Shown here: in pieces, positions 8,893 to 16,439 of the stretch
How the letters are laid out: each line of letters opens with the position of its first letter
Numbering within the stretch: the stretch's first letter is position 1
Made by a program: the position numbers and the translations under genes
Origin: Aristaeella lactis
GTDB lineage: Bacteria; Bacillota; Clostridia; Christensenellales; Aristaeellaceae
Direction: 5' to 3'
NCBI RefSeq assembly: GCF_018118585.1
Contig: NZ_CP069421.1
Span: 434,001 to 498,000 of the forward strand
DNA: 64,000 nt
The notes under the pieces: generated by a model
The model's database searches: none
Seen by the model: only the letters and a program-made list of their open reading frames with translations
What the model was told of the DNA's origin: nothing

Positions 8893-9414
8893 TCATCGAA
8901 CCGCTTTCTCTTTGCCGATCAGGCGCATTTTGAAATCGTAGAGCTTCTTCATTGCACTTGTGGTGTACAGAAGCCCCATGATCATGGCCGCGACCGCAAG
9001 GCCGATGGTGCCGCCCTTCAGGAAGCCTGACCAGTAAGTGTCCGGCAGATCCATAAAGAGGGTGGCGGCATTGACGCAAAGCGCCAGAATACCGAGCAGG
9101 AAATATACGCGCACAACCTTTGTGGCACGTTCCTGGCCGGCGTTGCTGTATTCAGCAACCTGTAATACGGTTTCTTCCATTTCTTTATCCATTGTTTTCT
9201 CACTTTTCCTTTCTCCGTTGAGCATCTCCCGGAGATCCACCTCATAGAGATCTGAAATCTCCATCAGCAGGTCCAGATCCGGCATGTTGCTCCCGGTTTC
9301 CCAGCGGGATACTGTCCGCCTGGAAACATTCAGGGATTCAGCCAGCTGCTCCTGGGTAAAACCTTTCTCTTTCCGAAGTTCTTTCAGGAATGTTCCGATC
9401 TTCTGCAGATCCAT
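8893..9414 (-). CDS. XRE-family regulator with two membrane segments
   Basis: A 173-residue protein beginning MDLQKIGTFLKELRKEKGF, with helix-turn-helix TQEQLAESLNVSRRTVSRWE at about 20-40 and two hydrophobic segments near residues 103-125 and 135-152. The start is fixed by a GGAGG a few bases upstream; the longer frame upstream lacks one. It heads an operon with two tiny membrane proteins. The promoter region holds an inverted repeat (9459-9499) that may be its own operator. Probably a membrane-associated autoregulated repressor. Confidence 0.75.
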   Translation of the reverse strand: MDLQKIGTFLKELRKEKGFTQEQLAESLNVSRRTVSRWETGSNMPDLDLLMEISDLYEVDLREMLNGERKSEKTMDKEMEETVLQVAEYSNAGQERATKVVRVYFLLGILALCVNAATLFMDLPDTYWSGFLKGGTIGLAVAAMIMGLLYTTSAMKKLYDFKMRLIGKEKAVR

Positions 9415-9458
9415 CGGGGTTCCTCCTCTCGGGTGACAGTTTATGAAAAAAGGCTCAT

Positions 9459-9499
9459 GGTGAACAGGACATAAAGTGAGCAAAAGTCCTGTTTTCACC
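9459..9499 (-). promoter_or_regulatory. Inverted repeat upstream of the XRE operon, candidate operator
   Basis: GGTGAACAGGAC on one side and GTCCTGTTTTCACC on the other form near-perfect arms (two extra A residues on one side) about 45 bp before the start codon. That is a usual place for an XRE autorepressor site. No binding evidence. Confidence 0.35.
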
Positions 9500-9532
9500 G
9501 ATGAGACAGGGTATGTCCCATTACAAATGAGG

Positions 9533-10186
9533 TCAGGCGGTGGGGGTGTAGGCGGCGAAATAACGGTTATACAGGCGGTTGAAGAGCTTCATGATGTTTC
9601 CGACGGCGATGGCGGCGAAGATGCTGCCTTCGCGCACGCCCTTCAGTTCGCCCAGGAAGACCAGGCAGATGACGGTGGAAATGATGATATAGAGCACGTC
9701 AAAAAAGATCTTCACATTTTCATATTTCCGGCCGGTGACGCGGCTGATGGCCCGGTTCATGGCTTCGCCCGGGAGCATGGCCACACCGCCCTTGTACTGG
9801 ATCCAGAGGCCCAGGGCAAGGATGAGGCAGCCCAGGAACATATACAGCAGCTGCATGGGGTAGCTGTTGACGGCGATGTTCCGGATGAGCCAGCAGGAGA
9901 AATCGGACAGGTAGCCATAGACAAAGGCAAGAACGGCCTGGATGGCGATCTCGGCATAGTTGCATTTGAACTTCTGGACAAGGATCTGGGTGATGATATG
10001 GATCACGCTGAGCAGGTTGAGCCAGGTACCGAGGGAAAGTACGGGAGTGATGAGTGAAACCGAATAGGCCACCGAAGCGACAGGGGAAGTGCCCAGTCCT
10101 GCTTTGGCGGAGAAGGCAACGCCCATGGAGGCGACAAAGAGGCCGACCAGGAAGAGGGCGTAGCGGGGGAGAAGATTACGTTTCAT
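9533..10186 (-). CDS. YitT/YczE-type integral membrane protein
   Basis: A 217-residue protein with five or so transmembrane segments. The N-terminal pattern LFVASMGVAFSAKAGLGTSPVASVAYSVS is typical of the YczE/YyaS/YitT group (DUF6198-like), whose members are uncharacterised membrane proteins sometimes linked to export or lipopeptide production. It stands alone on the minus strand, upstream of the XRE operon. No substrate can be inferred from the sequence. Confidence 0.75.
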   Translation of the reverse strand: MKRNLLPRYALFLVGLFVASMGVAFSAKAGLGTSPVASVAYSVSLITPVLSLGTWLNLLSVIHIITQILVQKFKCNYAEIAIQAVLAFVYGYLSDFSCWLIRNIAVNSYPMQLLYMFLGCLILALGLWIQYKGGVAMLPGEAMNRAISRVTGRKYENVKIFFDVLYIIISTVICLVFLGELKGVREGSIFAAIAVGNIMKLFNRLYNRYFAAYTPTA

Positions 10187-10435
10187 AATGGAGCTCCTGA
10201 ATATGAGATGAAATAAAACACAAAAAATATATTAACATAATTATTGTACTGAAAAATGAAAAATGAGAACTTAAAACTTAAAAATGGTGGAGAAAACAGC
10301 AAAAATGCTGTTTTTCTGAATTGATCAGGTTTAATGTTTGTGTGATTTTGTTGAATTAGGCAAGGAACGGAGGAGCGGGGACGGCTGCAGTCGAAAGTAT
10401 TATAGTCGGAAGAATAATGATTGTCTGCGGGTCAG
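10187..10435. other. Intergenic region upstream of the YitT/YczE-type gene
   Basis: Holds a short AT-rich leader of the minus-strand gene, terminator cassette 3, and about 100 bp in which I see no gene or clear signal. Confidence 0.5.
10248..10325 (+). terminator. Terminator cassette 3
   Basis: An ACTTAAA leader, AAAAATGGTGGAGAAAACAGC, a short loop, GCTGTTTTT, then CTGAATTGA. No plus-strand gene ends here, so this copy lies upstream of a minus-strand gene. Confidence 0.7.
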
Positions 10436-10660
10436 GATTATAGTAAGGGATTCCTCCGCAGTCTCAATCGGCGCATTGCTCCCTTGGAGCGGTTCGCATT
10501 GCTTGTTTCGATAAGGAAACGCACACGCACCGCGGACGGGATCCCCGTCCCGCGCACCGCGCGCGTCAGGACTCCACCTCGTTTTCGGCTATGGCGAATG
10601 ACCCACTGGGTCACCACTCGGATCATTCCCCACGCACTAACGTTTGGTCGGAATGACATG
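10436..10660 (+). repeat. GC-rich dispersed repeat, copy 2
   Basis: Contains the conserved CGCATTGCTTGTTTCG, AAGGAAACGCACACGCACCG and GCGCACCGCGCGCGTCAGGA blocks seen also near 6720 and 27600. Short open frames inside it are products of the repeat. Confidence 0.75.
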
Positions 10661-10693
10661 GTACATACATAACGGTAGAATTCCCCTGTTTAT

Positions 10694-10701
10694 GTTATAA
10701 T
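10694..10701 (+). promoter_or_regulatory. Extended -10 promoter for the D-lactate dehydrogenase operon
   Basis: TGTTATAAT combines a TGn extension with a near-consensus -10 about 65 bp before the start codon. No good -35 is visible, which fits an extended -10 promoter. Confidence 0.5.
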
Positions 10702-10764
10702 CTGAAACCGCAGGAGACATAAATCAATGAACACATATAATGCATAACAGAAAAGGAGGAGAAG

Positions 10765-11802
10765 ATGATCAAAGTTGCTTTTTATGATGCCAAGGCATAT
10801 GACAGGCCGTCGTTTGAACATTACGGCGAGCTGAACGATATCCGGTTCCGGTTCCTGGAAACAAAGCTGAACGAGGACACAGCAGAACTGGCCAGGGGCT
10901 GCGACGCGGTGTGCGTTTTTGTGAATGACACGGTGAACGCGGAAGTGATCGACAGGCTGTATGAATACGGCGTGAAGCTGATCGCCCTGCGGTCGGCGGG
11001 CTACAACAATGTGGACGTGCCCCATGCCTTTGGGAAGATCCATGTGGTGCATGTGCCGGCCTATTCACCCTATGCCGTGGCGGAGCATGCCATCGCACTG
11101 CTGCTGACCTCTGTTAGGCGGATCCACAAGGCCTATAACCGCACCCGGGAGTTCAACTTCTCCCTGAGCGGGCTCACCGGATTTGACTTCCACGGGAAAA
11201 CTGTGGGCGTTGTGGGAACCGGCAAGATCGGGCGGATCTTTATTGATATCTGCCGGGGATTCGGCATGAACGTCATTGCCTATGACCTGTTTCCGGCGAA
11301 GGACAGCGGAATTGAGTATGTGCCGCTGGACGAGCTGCTGGAGCGGAGTGACATCATCTCCCTGCACTGCCCGCTGACAGATGATACACGGCATATGATC
11401 AACGCGGAAGCCATCGGGAAGATGAAGAAGGGCGTGGTGATCGTCAACACCTCCCGGGGCGGCCTGATCGACGCTGAAGCGCTGCTGGAAGGCATCAAAG
11501 CCCGGAAGATCGGCGCGGCCTGCCTGGACGTGTATGAGGAGGAAGCGGATGTATTCTTTGAAGACCGCTCCGGACACATTATGGACGATGAACTGCTGTC
11601 CAGGCTGATCTCCATGCCGAATGTGATCGTGACCTCACACCAGGCGTTCCTGACAGAGGAAGCACTGAACAATATCGCGGAAACCACGGTGAACAACATC
11701 CTGTCCTGTTTCCGGAATGACGGTTTCTGTGACAATGAACTGTGCTACCGCTGCGGCAAGATAGAAGAATGCAGGAAAGAACGGAAACAGGAGTGTTTCT
11801 GA
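10765..11802 (+). CDS. ldhA: D-lactate dehydrogenase / D-2-hydroxyacid dehydrogenase with Cys-rich tail
   Basis: A 345-residue member of the NAD-dependent D-2-hydroxyacid dehydrogenase family, probably reducing pyruvate to D-lactate to recycle NADH in fermentation. Visible motifs: LRSAGYNNVD at about 76-84, Rossmann GTGKIG at 151-156, HCPLTDDTRH at 201-210, NTSRGG (catalytic Arg 231), DVYEEE (Glu near 258-260) and TSHQAF (catalytic His 292). AGGAGG precedes the ATG. The C-terminus is unusual: after the normal fold come Cys 322, 327, 330, 336 and 344 in about 25 residues. The following LytTR and DUF3021 genes are close enough to be cotranscribed. Confidence 0.85.
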   Translation: MIKVAFYDAKAYDRPSFEHYGELNDIRFRFLETKLNEDTAELARGCDAVCVFVNDTVNAEVIDRLYEYGVKLIALRSAGYNNVDVPHAFGKIHVVHVPAYSPYAVAEHAIALLLTSVRRIHKAYNRTREFNFSLSGLTGFDFHGKTVGVVGTGKIGRIFIDICRGFGMNVIAYDLFPAKDSGIEYVPLDELLERSDIISLHCPLTDDTRHMINAEAIGKMKKGVVIVNTSRGGLIDAEALLEGIKARKIGAACLDVYEEEADVFFEDRSGHIMDDELLSRLISMPNVIVTSHQAFLTEEALNNIAETTVNNILSCFRNDGFCDNELCYRCGKIEECRKERKQECF

Positions 11803-11815
11803 CAGGGATAAAGGC

Positions 11816-12250
11816 ATGAGGATTGACATAAAACATGTGGAGACCCCGGAAGAGGAAAGTGCCGTCATCAGCGTGGTGAACGTTACGGACAGCGTCCGGG
11901 GAGCGATTGACCTGCTGGAAAACCAGTGCGCGACCATACCGGTTCAGCATGACGACAAGACCATGATGTGCCGGATCGACCAAATCTACTACATTGAATC
12001 GGTGGACAAGCGCTCGTTTGTGTACACCAAGGCAGGCTGCTATGAAACGAAGTACAGGTTGTATGAGCTGGAAGAGATCCTGAGCAGCCGGTTCCTGCGC
12101 TGCGCCAAGGCAATGATCGTCAACATCCGGAAGATCCGGTCCGTGAAGGGCGAGATAAACGGACGGATGAGGGCGGAACTGCTGAACGGGGAACAGATCG
12201 TGATCTCCCGGGGCTACGTGAAGGAACTGAAGGAAAAGCTGGGGGTGTGA
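11816..12250 (+). CDS. LytTR-type DNA-binding regulator
   Basis: A 144-residue protein whose C-terminal 100 residues form a LytTR DNA-binding domain (IDQIYYIESVDKRSFVYT, FLRCAKAMIVNIRKI, GEQIVISRGYVKELKEKL). It lacks a receiver domain, as is usual for LytTR proteins paired with DUF3021 membrane proteins; the partner follows directly. Only 13 bases separate it from the dehydrogenase gene, so fermentation and this regulator may be linked. Probably binds direct repeats near its own promoter; no target is identified here. Confidence 0.8.
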   Translation: MRIDIKHVETPEEESAVISVVNVTDSVRGAIDLLENQCATIPVQHDDKTMMCRIDQIYYIESVDKRSFVYTKAGCYETKYRLYELEEILSSRFLRCAKAMIVNIRKIRSVKGEINGRMRAELLNGEQIVISRGYVKELKEKLGV

Positions 12251-12252
12251 AC

Positions 12253-12687
12253 ATGAAGAAATGGAAGATCGTATTCAACCAGACGCTGATGATCTCTACG
12301 GGAATCCTGTTCGGCCTGGGTGTGGAAGCGCTGATTGGCCGGCTGTTCGGTAAGGACATGGTCATTGAATGGCCGTGGTACATTCCGCTGTCCATTATCC
12401 TGACCGGTTTCCTGTGCGCGCTGGCGACACTGTTCCTGATTGACAGGGAAGGCGAAAACATCGCAAGCGGAAAAGGACGGATCCTGCTGCATTTCTTTTT
12501 CCTGCTGATCGTGGTGGCAGGATGCGGATGGCTGTTCGGGTGGTATTCAAACCTGACAGAGTTCATTGTGATCGCCGTGATGTATGTGGTGATCTATGCG
12601 TTTGTGTGGATCAGCTCCCTGTGGATGGCAAAGACGGACGAGAAGAAGATTAATGAAGCGATTAGAGACATTCGTGATGATGAATAA
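12253..12687 (+). CDS. DUF3021 family four-helix membrane protein
   Basis: A 145-residue protein with four hydrophobic segments and a short acidic tail, typical of DUF3021 proteins that accompany LytTR regulators. The ATG lies seven bases after GGGGG; the GTG two codons earlier is too close. It probably controls the activity of the preceding LytTR protein at the membrane (inference from gene pairing). The coding end GAGACATTCGTGATGAT is mirrored perfectly after the stop codon, with TAA in the loop. Confidence 0.75.
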   Translation: MKKWKIVFNQTLMISTGILFGLGVEALIGRLFGKDMVIEWPWYIPLSIILTGFLCALATLFLIDREGENIASGKGRILLHFFFLLIVVAGCGWLFGWYSNLTEFIVIAVMYVVIYAFVWISSLWMAKTDEKKINEAIRDIRDDE

Positions 12688-13030
12688 ATCATCACGAATG
12701 TCTCAATGAAATATTTGCCTTCGGCAAATGTGAAATATCGGCTGATGAATCAGCCGATGTGAAATATTGAACGGCAAGCCGTTCAATGTGAAATATGCCC
12801 TCCGGGCATGTGTAAGTTAGTGTGCTTCGCACGTGATATTTGCCGGAGGCAAATATATCAACGCTGCGCTGAGCTTAATGAAAAAACGAAACTGATGAGT
12901 GAACGGAAGGGACGGTTTTCTACGTTTCCAGTAAACTGGAACGAGAGAACTGCCCCTTCCGTTCGCGGTCCTGAGCATAGCTCAGTCCCGTGATCATTCT
13001 GACCAGACATCAGTATTTTCTTTGAATTAT
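12665..13030 (+). repeat. Stop-spanning mirror repeat, hairpin array and long hairpin
   Basis: Starts with 17-base perfect arms (12665-12681, 12688-12704) whose loop GAATAA carries the stop codon. AATGAAATAT follows, then palindromes TTTGCCTTCGGCAAA, CGGCTGATGAATCAGCCG, TGAACGGCAAGCCGTTCA and GCCCTCCGGGC, each set off by TGTGAAATAT. The TGTGCTTCGCACGTGATATT module and a long hairpin with arms GAACGGAAGGG/CCCTTCCGTTC follow. The latter part is a second copy of the region near 6900-7080. No gene. Confidence 0.85.
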
Positions 13031-13095
13031 TGCGCCCTTCGGACGTAGTAAGGGACAGTGGGCTGCGCCCAAATTCAGAATTCTGAATTGAAATT

Positions 13096-13129
13096 GTGCA
13101 TGTTGGTAAAGGGAAAGTGCATGTTGGTA
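13096..13129 (+). promoter_or_regulatory. Direct repeat upstream of the ABC exporter
   Basis: GTGCATGTTGGTA occurs twice with starts 21 bp apart (13096 and 13117), about 75 bp before the ATP-binding gene. The second copy also begins a GCATG...CATGC hairpin followed by seven T residues, so it may be part of a terminator or attenuator. Confidence 0.4.
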
Positions 13130-13200
13130 GACATGCTCTTTTTTTATTGATTTTTTCTGATATGATGCTCATGAACCAAACGGAAGGAGCCAGTTGAGAG

Positions 13201-14103
13201 ATGGAAAAAGCGATTCAGGTGGAGCATCTGGTGAAGCAGTACAAGGAGCACACCGCGGTGGACGGGATCTCCTTTGAAGTAGGAAAGGGCGAGTTCTTCT
13301 CACTGCTGGGAGAGAACGGCGCGGGGAAATCGACAACGATCAACATCCTGTGCACGATCCTCGAAAAGACCGGCGGACGGGTGAAGATTTACGACCACGA
13401 GCTGGGACGGGAAGACGACGAGATCCGCAACCTGATCGGGATCGTGTTCCAGAACTCAGTGCTGGACAGGGAACTGACGGTGAAGGAAAACCTGTTCACC
13501 CGGGGAAGCTACTACGGACTGAACCGGAAGCAGGTCCTGGACCGGATCGAGCCTTTCATGGAAGGCTTTGAGCTGAAGGACATCTGGAACCGGAAATACG
13601 ACAGGCTGTCCGGTGGACAGAAGCGCCGGGTGGACATCGTACGGGCGCTGCTCAATGAACCGAAGATCCTGTTCCTGGACGAGCCGACCACGGGCCTGGA
13701 TCCCAAGTCCCGGAGGATGATCTGGGACCACATCCGGAAGCTGCGGGAGGAAAAAACGCTGACGATCTTCCTGACTACCCACTACATGGAAGAGACCGCG
13801 GACGCAGACCAGGTCGTCATCCTGGACAGGGGTCACGTGATCGCCAACGGAACGCCCTCCGACCTGAAGAGCCGGTTCACATCCTCCCGGCTGGTCTGGT
13901 ACACGGAGCAGGATCCGGCGCATGAGAAACTGCTGGATGGATGCGTATGGACCTATGACGCGGACCACTACAACGTTTACCACATTGACTCGGTGACTGA
14001 GTTCCTGTACAGGAACCGGACGGAGATCCTGGACTATGAAATCCTGAAGGGAACCATGGATGATGTGTTCCTGAACCTGACCGGAAGGGAGATGGCAGTA
14101 TGA
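13201..14103 (+). CDS. ABC transporter ATP-binding protein (DrrA/CcmA-like exporter type)
   Basis: A 300-residue ATPase: Walker A GENGAGKST at 37-45, signature LSGGQ at 136-140, Walker B ILFLDEPTTGLDP at 156-168 and a switch His in LTTHYMEE. The C-terminal 80 residues are the extra domain usual in drug or polysaccharide exporters of the ABC-2 class. It powers the permease encoded next, whose ATG overlaps its stop codon by four bases. The substrate is unknown; antibiotic or peptide export is the common role of this class. Confidence 0.85.
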   Translation: MEKAIQVEHLVKQYKEHTAVDGISFEVGKGEFFSLLGENGAGKSTTINILCTILEKTGGRVKIYDHELGREDDEIRNLIGIVFQNSVLDRELTVKENLFTRGSYYGLNRKQVLDRIEPFMEGFELKDIWNRKYDRLSGGQKRRVDIVRALLNEPKILFLDEPTTGLDPKSRRMIWDHIRKLREEKTLTIFLTTHYMEETADADQVVILDRGHVIANGTPSDLKSRFTSSRLVWYTEQDPAHEKLLDGCVWTYDADHYNVYHIDSVTEFLYRNRTEILDYEILKGTMDDVFLNLTGREMAV

Positions 14104-15017
14104 AAATGTACCTGGGACTGACCAAAAGGAATATGCTCGTCTATCTGAAAGACAGGCAGGCGATCCTCTTTTCCCTGCTGACCTCCATTATCGTATTCGC
14201 ACTGTATCTCCTGTTCCTGCGGAACACTTTCATCGACGCGATCAACCAGGCGCTGGCGGAGGCTCCGATGATCCGGGAGCTGATTCGGGATGAAGACCTG
14301 AACATGTTCACGAATATCAAACTGCTGGTGGGCATTATCGGTTCCGCGGCGATCACTATTCCCTTCAGCTGCCTGACCACTGTGACCCGCGACCGGGAAA
14401 ACAAAGTGGACCAGGATATCCTGGCCACGCCTGTCCGCCGGTGGCAGATCATCCTGGCGTACTTCACCGCTTCCAGCCTGTGCGCCATCCTGATGACTTT
14501 TGTGATCATGACGATCGGCCTGGTAATCCTGCAGCAGTTCGGAAACCTGTATATCACCGTGCCGGGTATCCTGAAGGCTTACGGGGTGACAGCCCTTGGC
14601 TGCGTCTCCTCCACGGCGCTGTTCATGAACATTGTGCTTTTCTTCAAATCCGGTTCTGCTTCCTCCGCTTTCTTCGGCATCCTGTCCGCCGTTTCCGGTT
14701 TTGTGATCGGCGCCTATATCCCGATCTCCCAGTTCTCCGGACGGGTGCAGACGGTCTGCAATCTCTTCCCGGCCAGCCATATCACCATCCTGCTGCGGAA
14801 CACGCTGCTGGGCGGTATGCTGGATCATATTGACGGAGGCATCGGCGGACTGGACGGCGGTGAGTTTGTGCGGGCTCTGAAGGACCTGTTTACCTTCCAG
14901 GCGAAGATGTTCGGGAATAATGTGCAGACGGGTGTGACGCTGATCTATATCGGCGTGATCCTGGCTGTAAGCCTGTCCGTGATGATCTTCACCTATTCGA
15001 GGAAATACAAGAAATAA
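14100..15017 (+). CDS. ABC-2 type transporter permease
   Basis: A 305-residue membrane protein with six predicted helices and the ABC-2 membrane pattern (TTVTRDRENKVDQDILATPV followed by several helices). It forms a two-gene exporter with the ATP-binding protein, to which it is translationally coupled (ATGA). The large loop around residues 235-270 lies between the fifth and sixth helices. Substrate unknown. Confidence 0.85.
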   Translation: MKMYLGLTKRNMLVYLKDRQAILFSLLTSIIVFALYLLFLRNTFIDAINQALAEAPMIRELIRDEDLNMFTNIKLLVGIIGSAAITIPFSCLTTVTRDRENKVDQDILATPVRRWQIILAYFTASSLCAILMTFVIMTIGLVILQQFGNLYITVPGILKAYGVTALGCVSSTALFMNIVLFFKSGSASSAFFGILSAVSGFVIGAYIPISQFSGRVQTVCNLFPASHITILLRNTLLGGMLDHIDGGIGGLDGGEFVRALKDLFTFQAKMFGNNVQTGVTLIYIGVILAVSLSVMIFTYSRKYKK

Positions 15018-15057
15018 CAAGGCGAAACGGAAAAACGTTCATCAGTGTGTTTTCCCA

Positions 15058-15104
15058 GATTTTACATCATTGTTACACCTATTTTCCCTTTTTCGTGATA
15101 CAAT
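15058..15104 (+). promoter_or_regulatory. Promoter with shared 22-bp box (copy A)
   Basis: The box GATTTTACATCATTGTTACA plus CC is followed 19 bp later by TGATACAAT, an extended -10 element. The same box, 19-bp gap and TGATAnAAT occur before the gene at 35192. There is no normal -35, so activator control is likely. Confidence 0.5.
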
Positions 15105-15151
15105 AAGTCCCGTGCATGACGATGCTATGGCATCTTCAGAAACGGAAAAAG

Positions 15152-15186
15152 AAGATCACCGGTCATGCTGAATGACCGGTGATCTT
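15152..15186 (+). terminator. Leader hairpin with 15-base arms
   Basis: AAGATCACCGGTCAT and ATGACCGGTGATCTT form a perfect stem with a five-base loop and a short T-run. It lies between the predicted promoter and the start of the next gene, so it may act as an attenuator as well as a terminator. Confidence 0.6.
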
Positions 15187-15208
15187 TTACGGATAACAGG
15201 GGGATCTC

Positions 15209-15610
15209 ATGAAGTACATTCTGATCATTGCGGGGATTATTCTGCTGACGGTATGCAGCACCGCGTGGACGGACAAGACCGCCGCGGACGAACGGACAGG
15301 CGCTTTTGTGGAATACACCTGCCAGATGCCCGGGGACGCGGAAGAAAGCACAGACGAGCTGATGGACACCGCCGTTGACGCGATGAAAAAGCGCCTGAAC
15401 ATGAAGCACTTTGACGAATCCGGTGTGAAGCGCGTGGGCAGGAAAGGCATTCGCGTGGAAGCGATGGGCATCTCTCCGGAGGAACTCATCAACCTGACCG
15501 GTTCTCACGATCCGGCGGAGTTCACGGACCGGGAGGGCAGCTGGATCATTCCGGTGCGCCTGGTGTTTGAAGGTGCCGGGGAAATTACAGGGATTTCCTG
15601 CGCAGAATAA
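15209..15610 (+). CDS. Exported protein with a SecD P1-like domain
   Basis: A 133-residue protein with an N-terminal signal or anchor segment (about 3-20). The middle (DAMKKRLNMKHFDESGVKRV, then KGIRVEAMGISPEELINLTG) resembles the first periplasmic domain of SecD, in which a KRL-x(3-8)-G...RI-V-LPG..-LIG pattern is typical. It has no SecD membrane domain. Role unknown; perhaps an accessory factor outside the membrane. Its 3' end overlaps the convergent methyltransferase gene by 26 bases. The family assignment is tentative. Confidence 0.5.
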   Translation: MKYILIIAGIILLTVCSTAWTDKTAADERTGAFVEYTCQMPGDAEESTDELMDTAVDAMKKRLNMKHFDESGVKRVGRKGIRVEAMGISPEELINLTGSHDPAEFTDREGSWIIPVRLVFEGAGEITGISCAE

Positions 15611-16307
15611 ACAGACGGCGCCGCTCGGCTGATTCACCGGGCCAGGCAAAATGGTCCAGCTTTTCAACGGAATACCAGGGAGAGAAGAGCTGCGCCCATT
15701 CTTCATCAGAGCGGGAAACAAGGCGCAGCACGCCATCCTCATAGACCATGTTCCCGTTCACCAGTTCTTCGCCTTTTTCAGCGGCTCTTTCCGGGGACAT
15801 GTAGAAGTTCATTCCGATGATAACCAGGGCGTCCGGCGTGGTGACGCGGGCAGACTCCCGGAGGATATCTTCCGCTATCTCCGGCGGGACAACATCCAGG
15901 ACGTTGGAACAGATGAAACCGTCATAGGTTCCGGAGGGAACAGAGTGCAGCCAGTCGGTGGAGACGCAGGCGGTATGCAGCTGATCCTGCAGGCCGAGAA
16001 GATCCGCGTAGAAGCGGGTAGTATCCACGGGGCCGGCAGACACGTCCACAGCCGTGACATCCGGGCAGCCGGATTTCGCGGCGGTGATGGCGGCCCAGCC
16101 GATACCGCAGCCATAGTCCAGCACTTTCTGCTGCTTGCCGAGGAGGCAGACAGCATTAAAAATCTTTTCAGAAGGGGCGAAAGTCTTCCAGTCGTCCGGG
16201 CCGATCTCTTCAGCCAGGGCCTGGGCACGTTCTTCTTCCGACAGGGTCTGTACCTTATCCCAGAAATCGATCAGGGCTTTATTGTCCTGCTGTGTTTTTT
16301 CGTTCAT
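15585..16307 (-). CDS. Class I SAM-dependent methyltransferase
   Basis: A 240-residue cytoplasmic enzyme. Motif I VLDYGCGIGWAAITAAKSG (near 79-97) and the following acidic strand VTAVDVSA bind S-adenosylmethionine; DGFICSNVLDVVPPE corresponds to the motif region after them. It is a single gene on the minus strand, and its acceptor cannot be told from sequence. It overlaps the convergent SecD-like gene at the 3' end. Confidence 0.8.
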   Translation of the reverse strand: MNEKTQQDNKALIDFWDKVQTLSEEERAQALAEEIGPDDWKTFAPSEKIFNAVCLLGKQQKVLDYGCGIGWAAITAAKSGCPDVTAVDVSAGPVDTTRFYADLLGLQDQLHTACVSTDWLHSVPSGTYDGFICSNVLDVVPPEIAEDILRESARVTTPDALVIIGMNFYMSPERAAEKGEELVNGNMVYEDGVLRLVSRSDEEWAQLFSPWYSVEKLDHFAWPGESAERRRLFILRRKSL

Positions 16308-16398
16308 GTGAATAACCGCCTTTCAGTGTAAGTGTGGCATCTATCATACAATAAAACATCCCGGGATGCACCTGTTTTTTTACGCCAGGCATGAAGAA

Positions 16399-16423
16399 TC
16401 CCGGCTTCAAAGTGAAGCCGGGA
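16399..16423 (-). terminator. Hairpin downstream of the anti-sigma gene
   Basis: TCCCGGCTTCA and TGAAGCCGGGA form 11-base arms around a three-base loop. On the minus strand only a weak T-rich stretch follows, so it may act partly as an mRNA 3' end. Confidence 0.55.
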
Positions 16424-16439
16424 CTTTGGTTGTGTACGG

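Noticed and set aside
12705-12860. Possible CRISPR-like array (regular constant units)
   Set aside because: The constant element is only ten bases, the variable parts are themselves palindromes of differing length and no cas gene is nearby.
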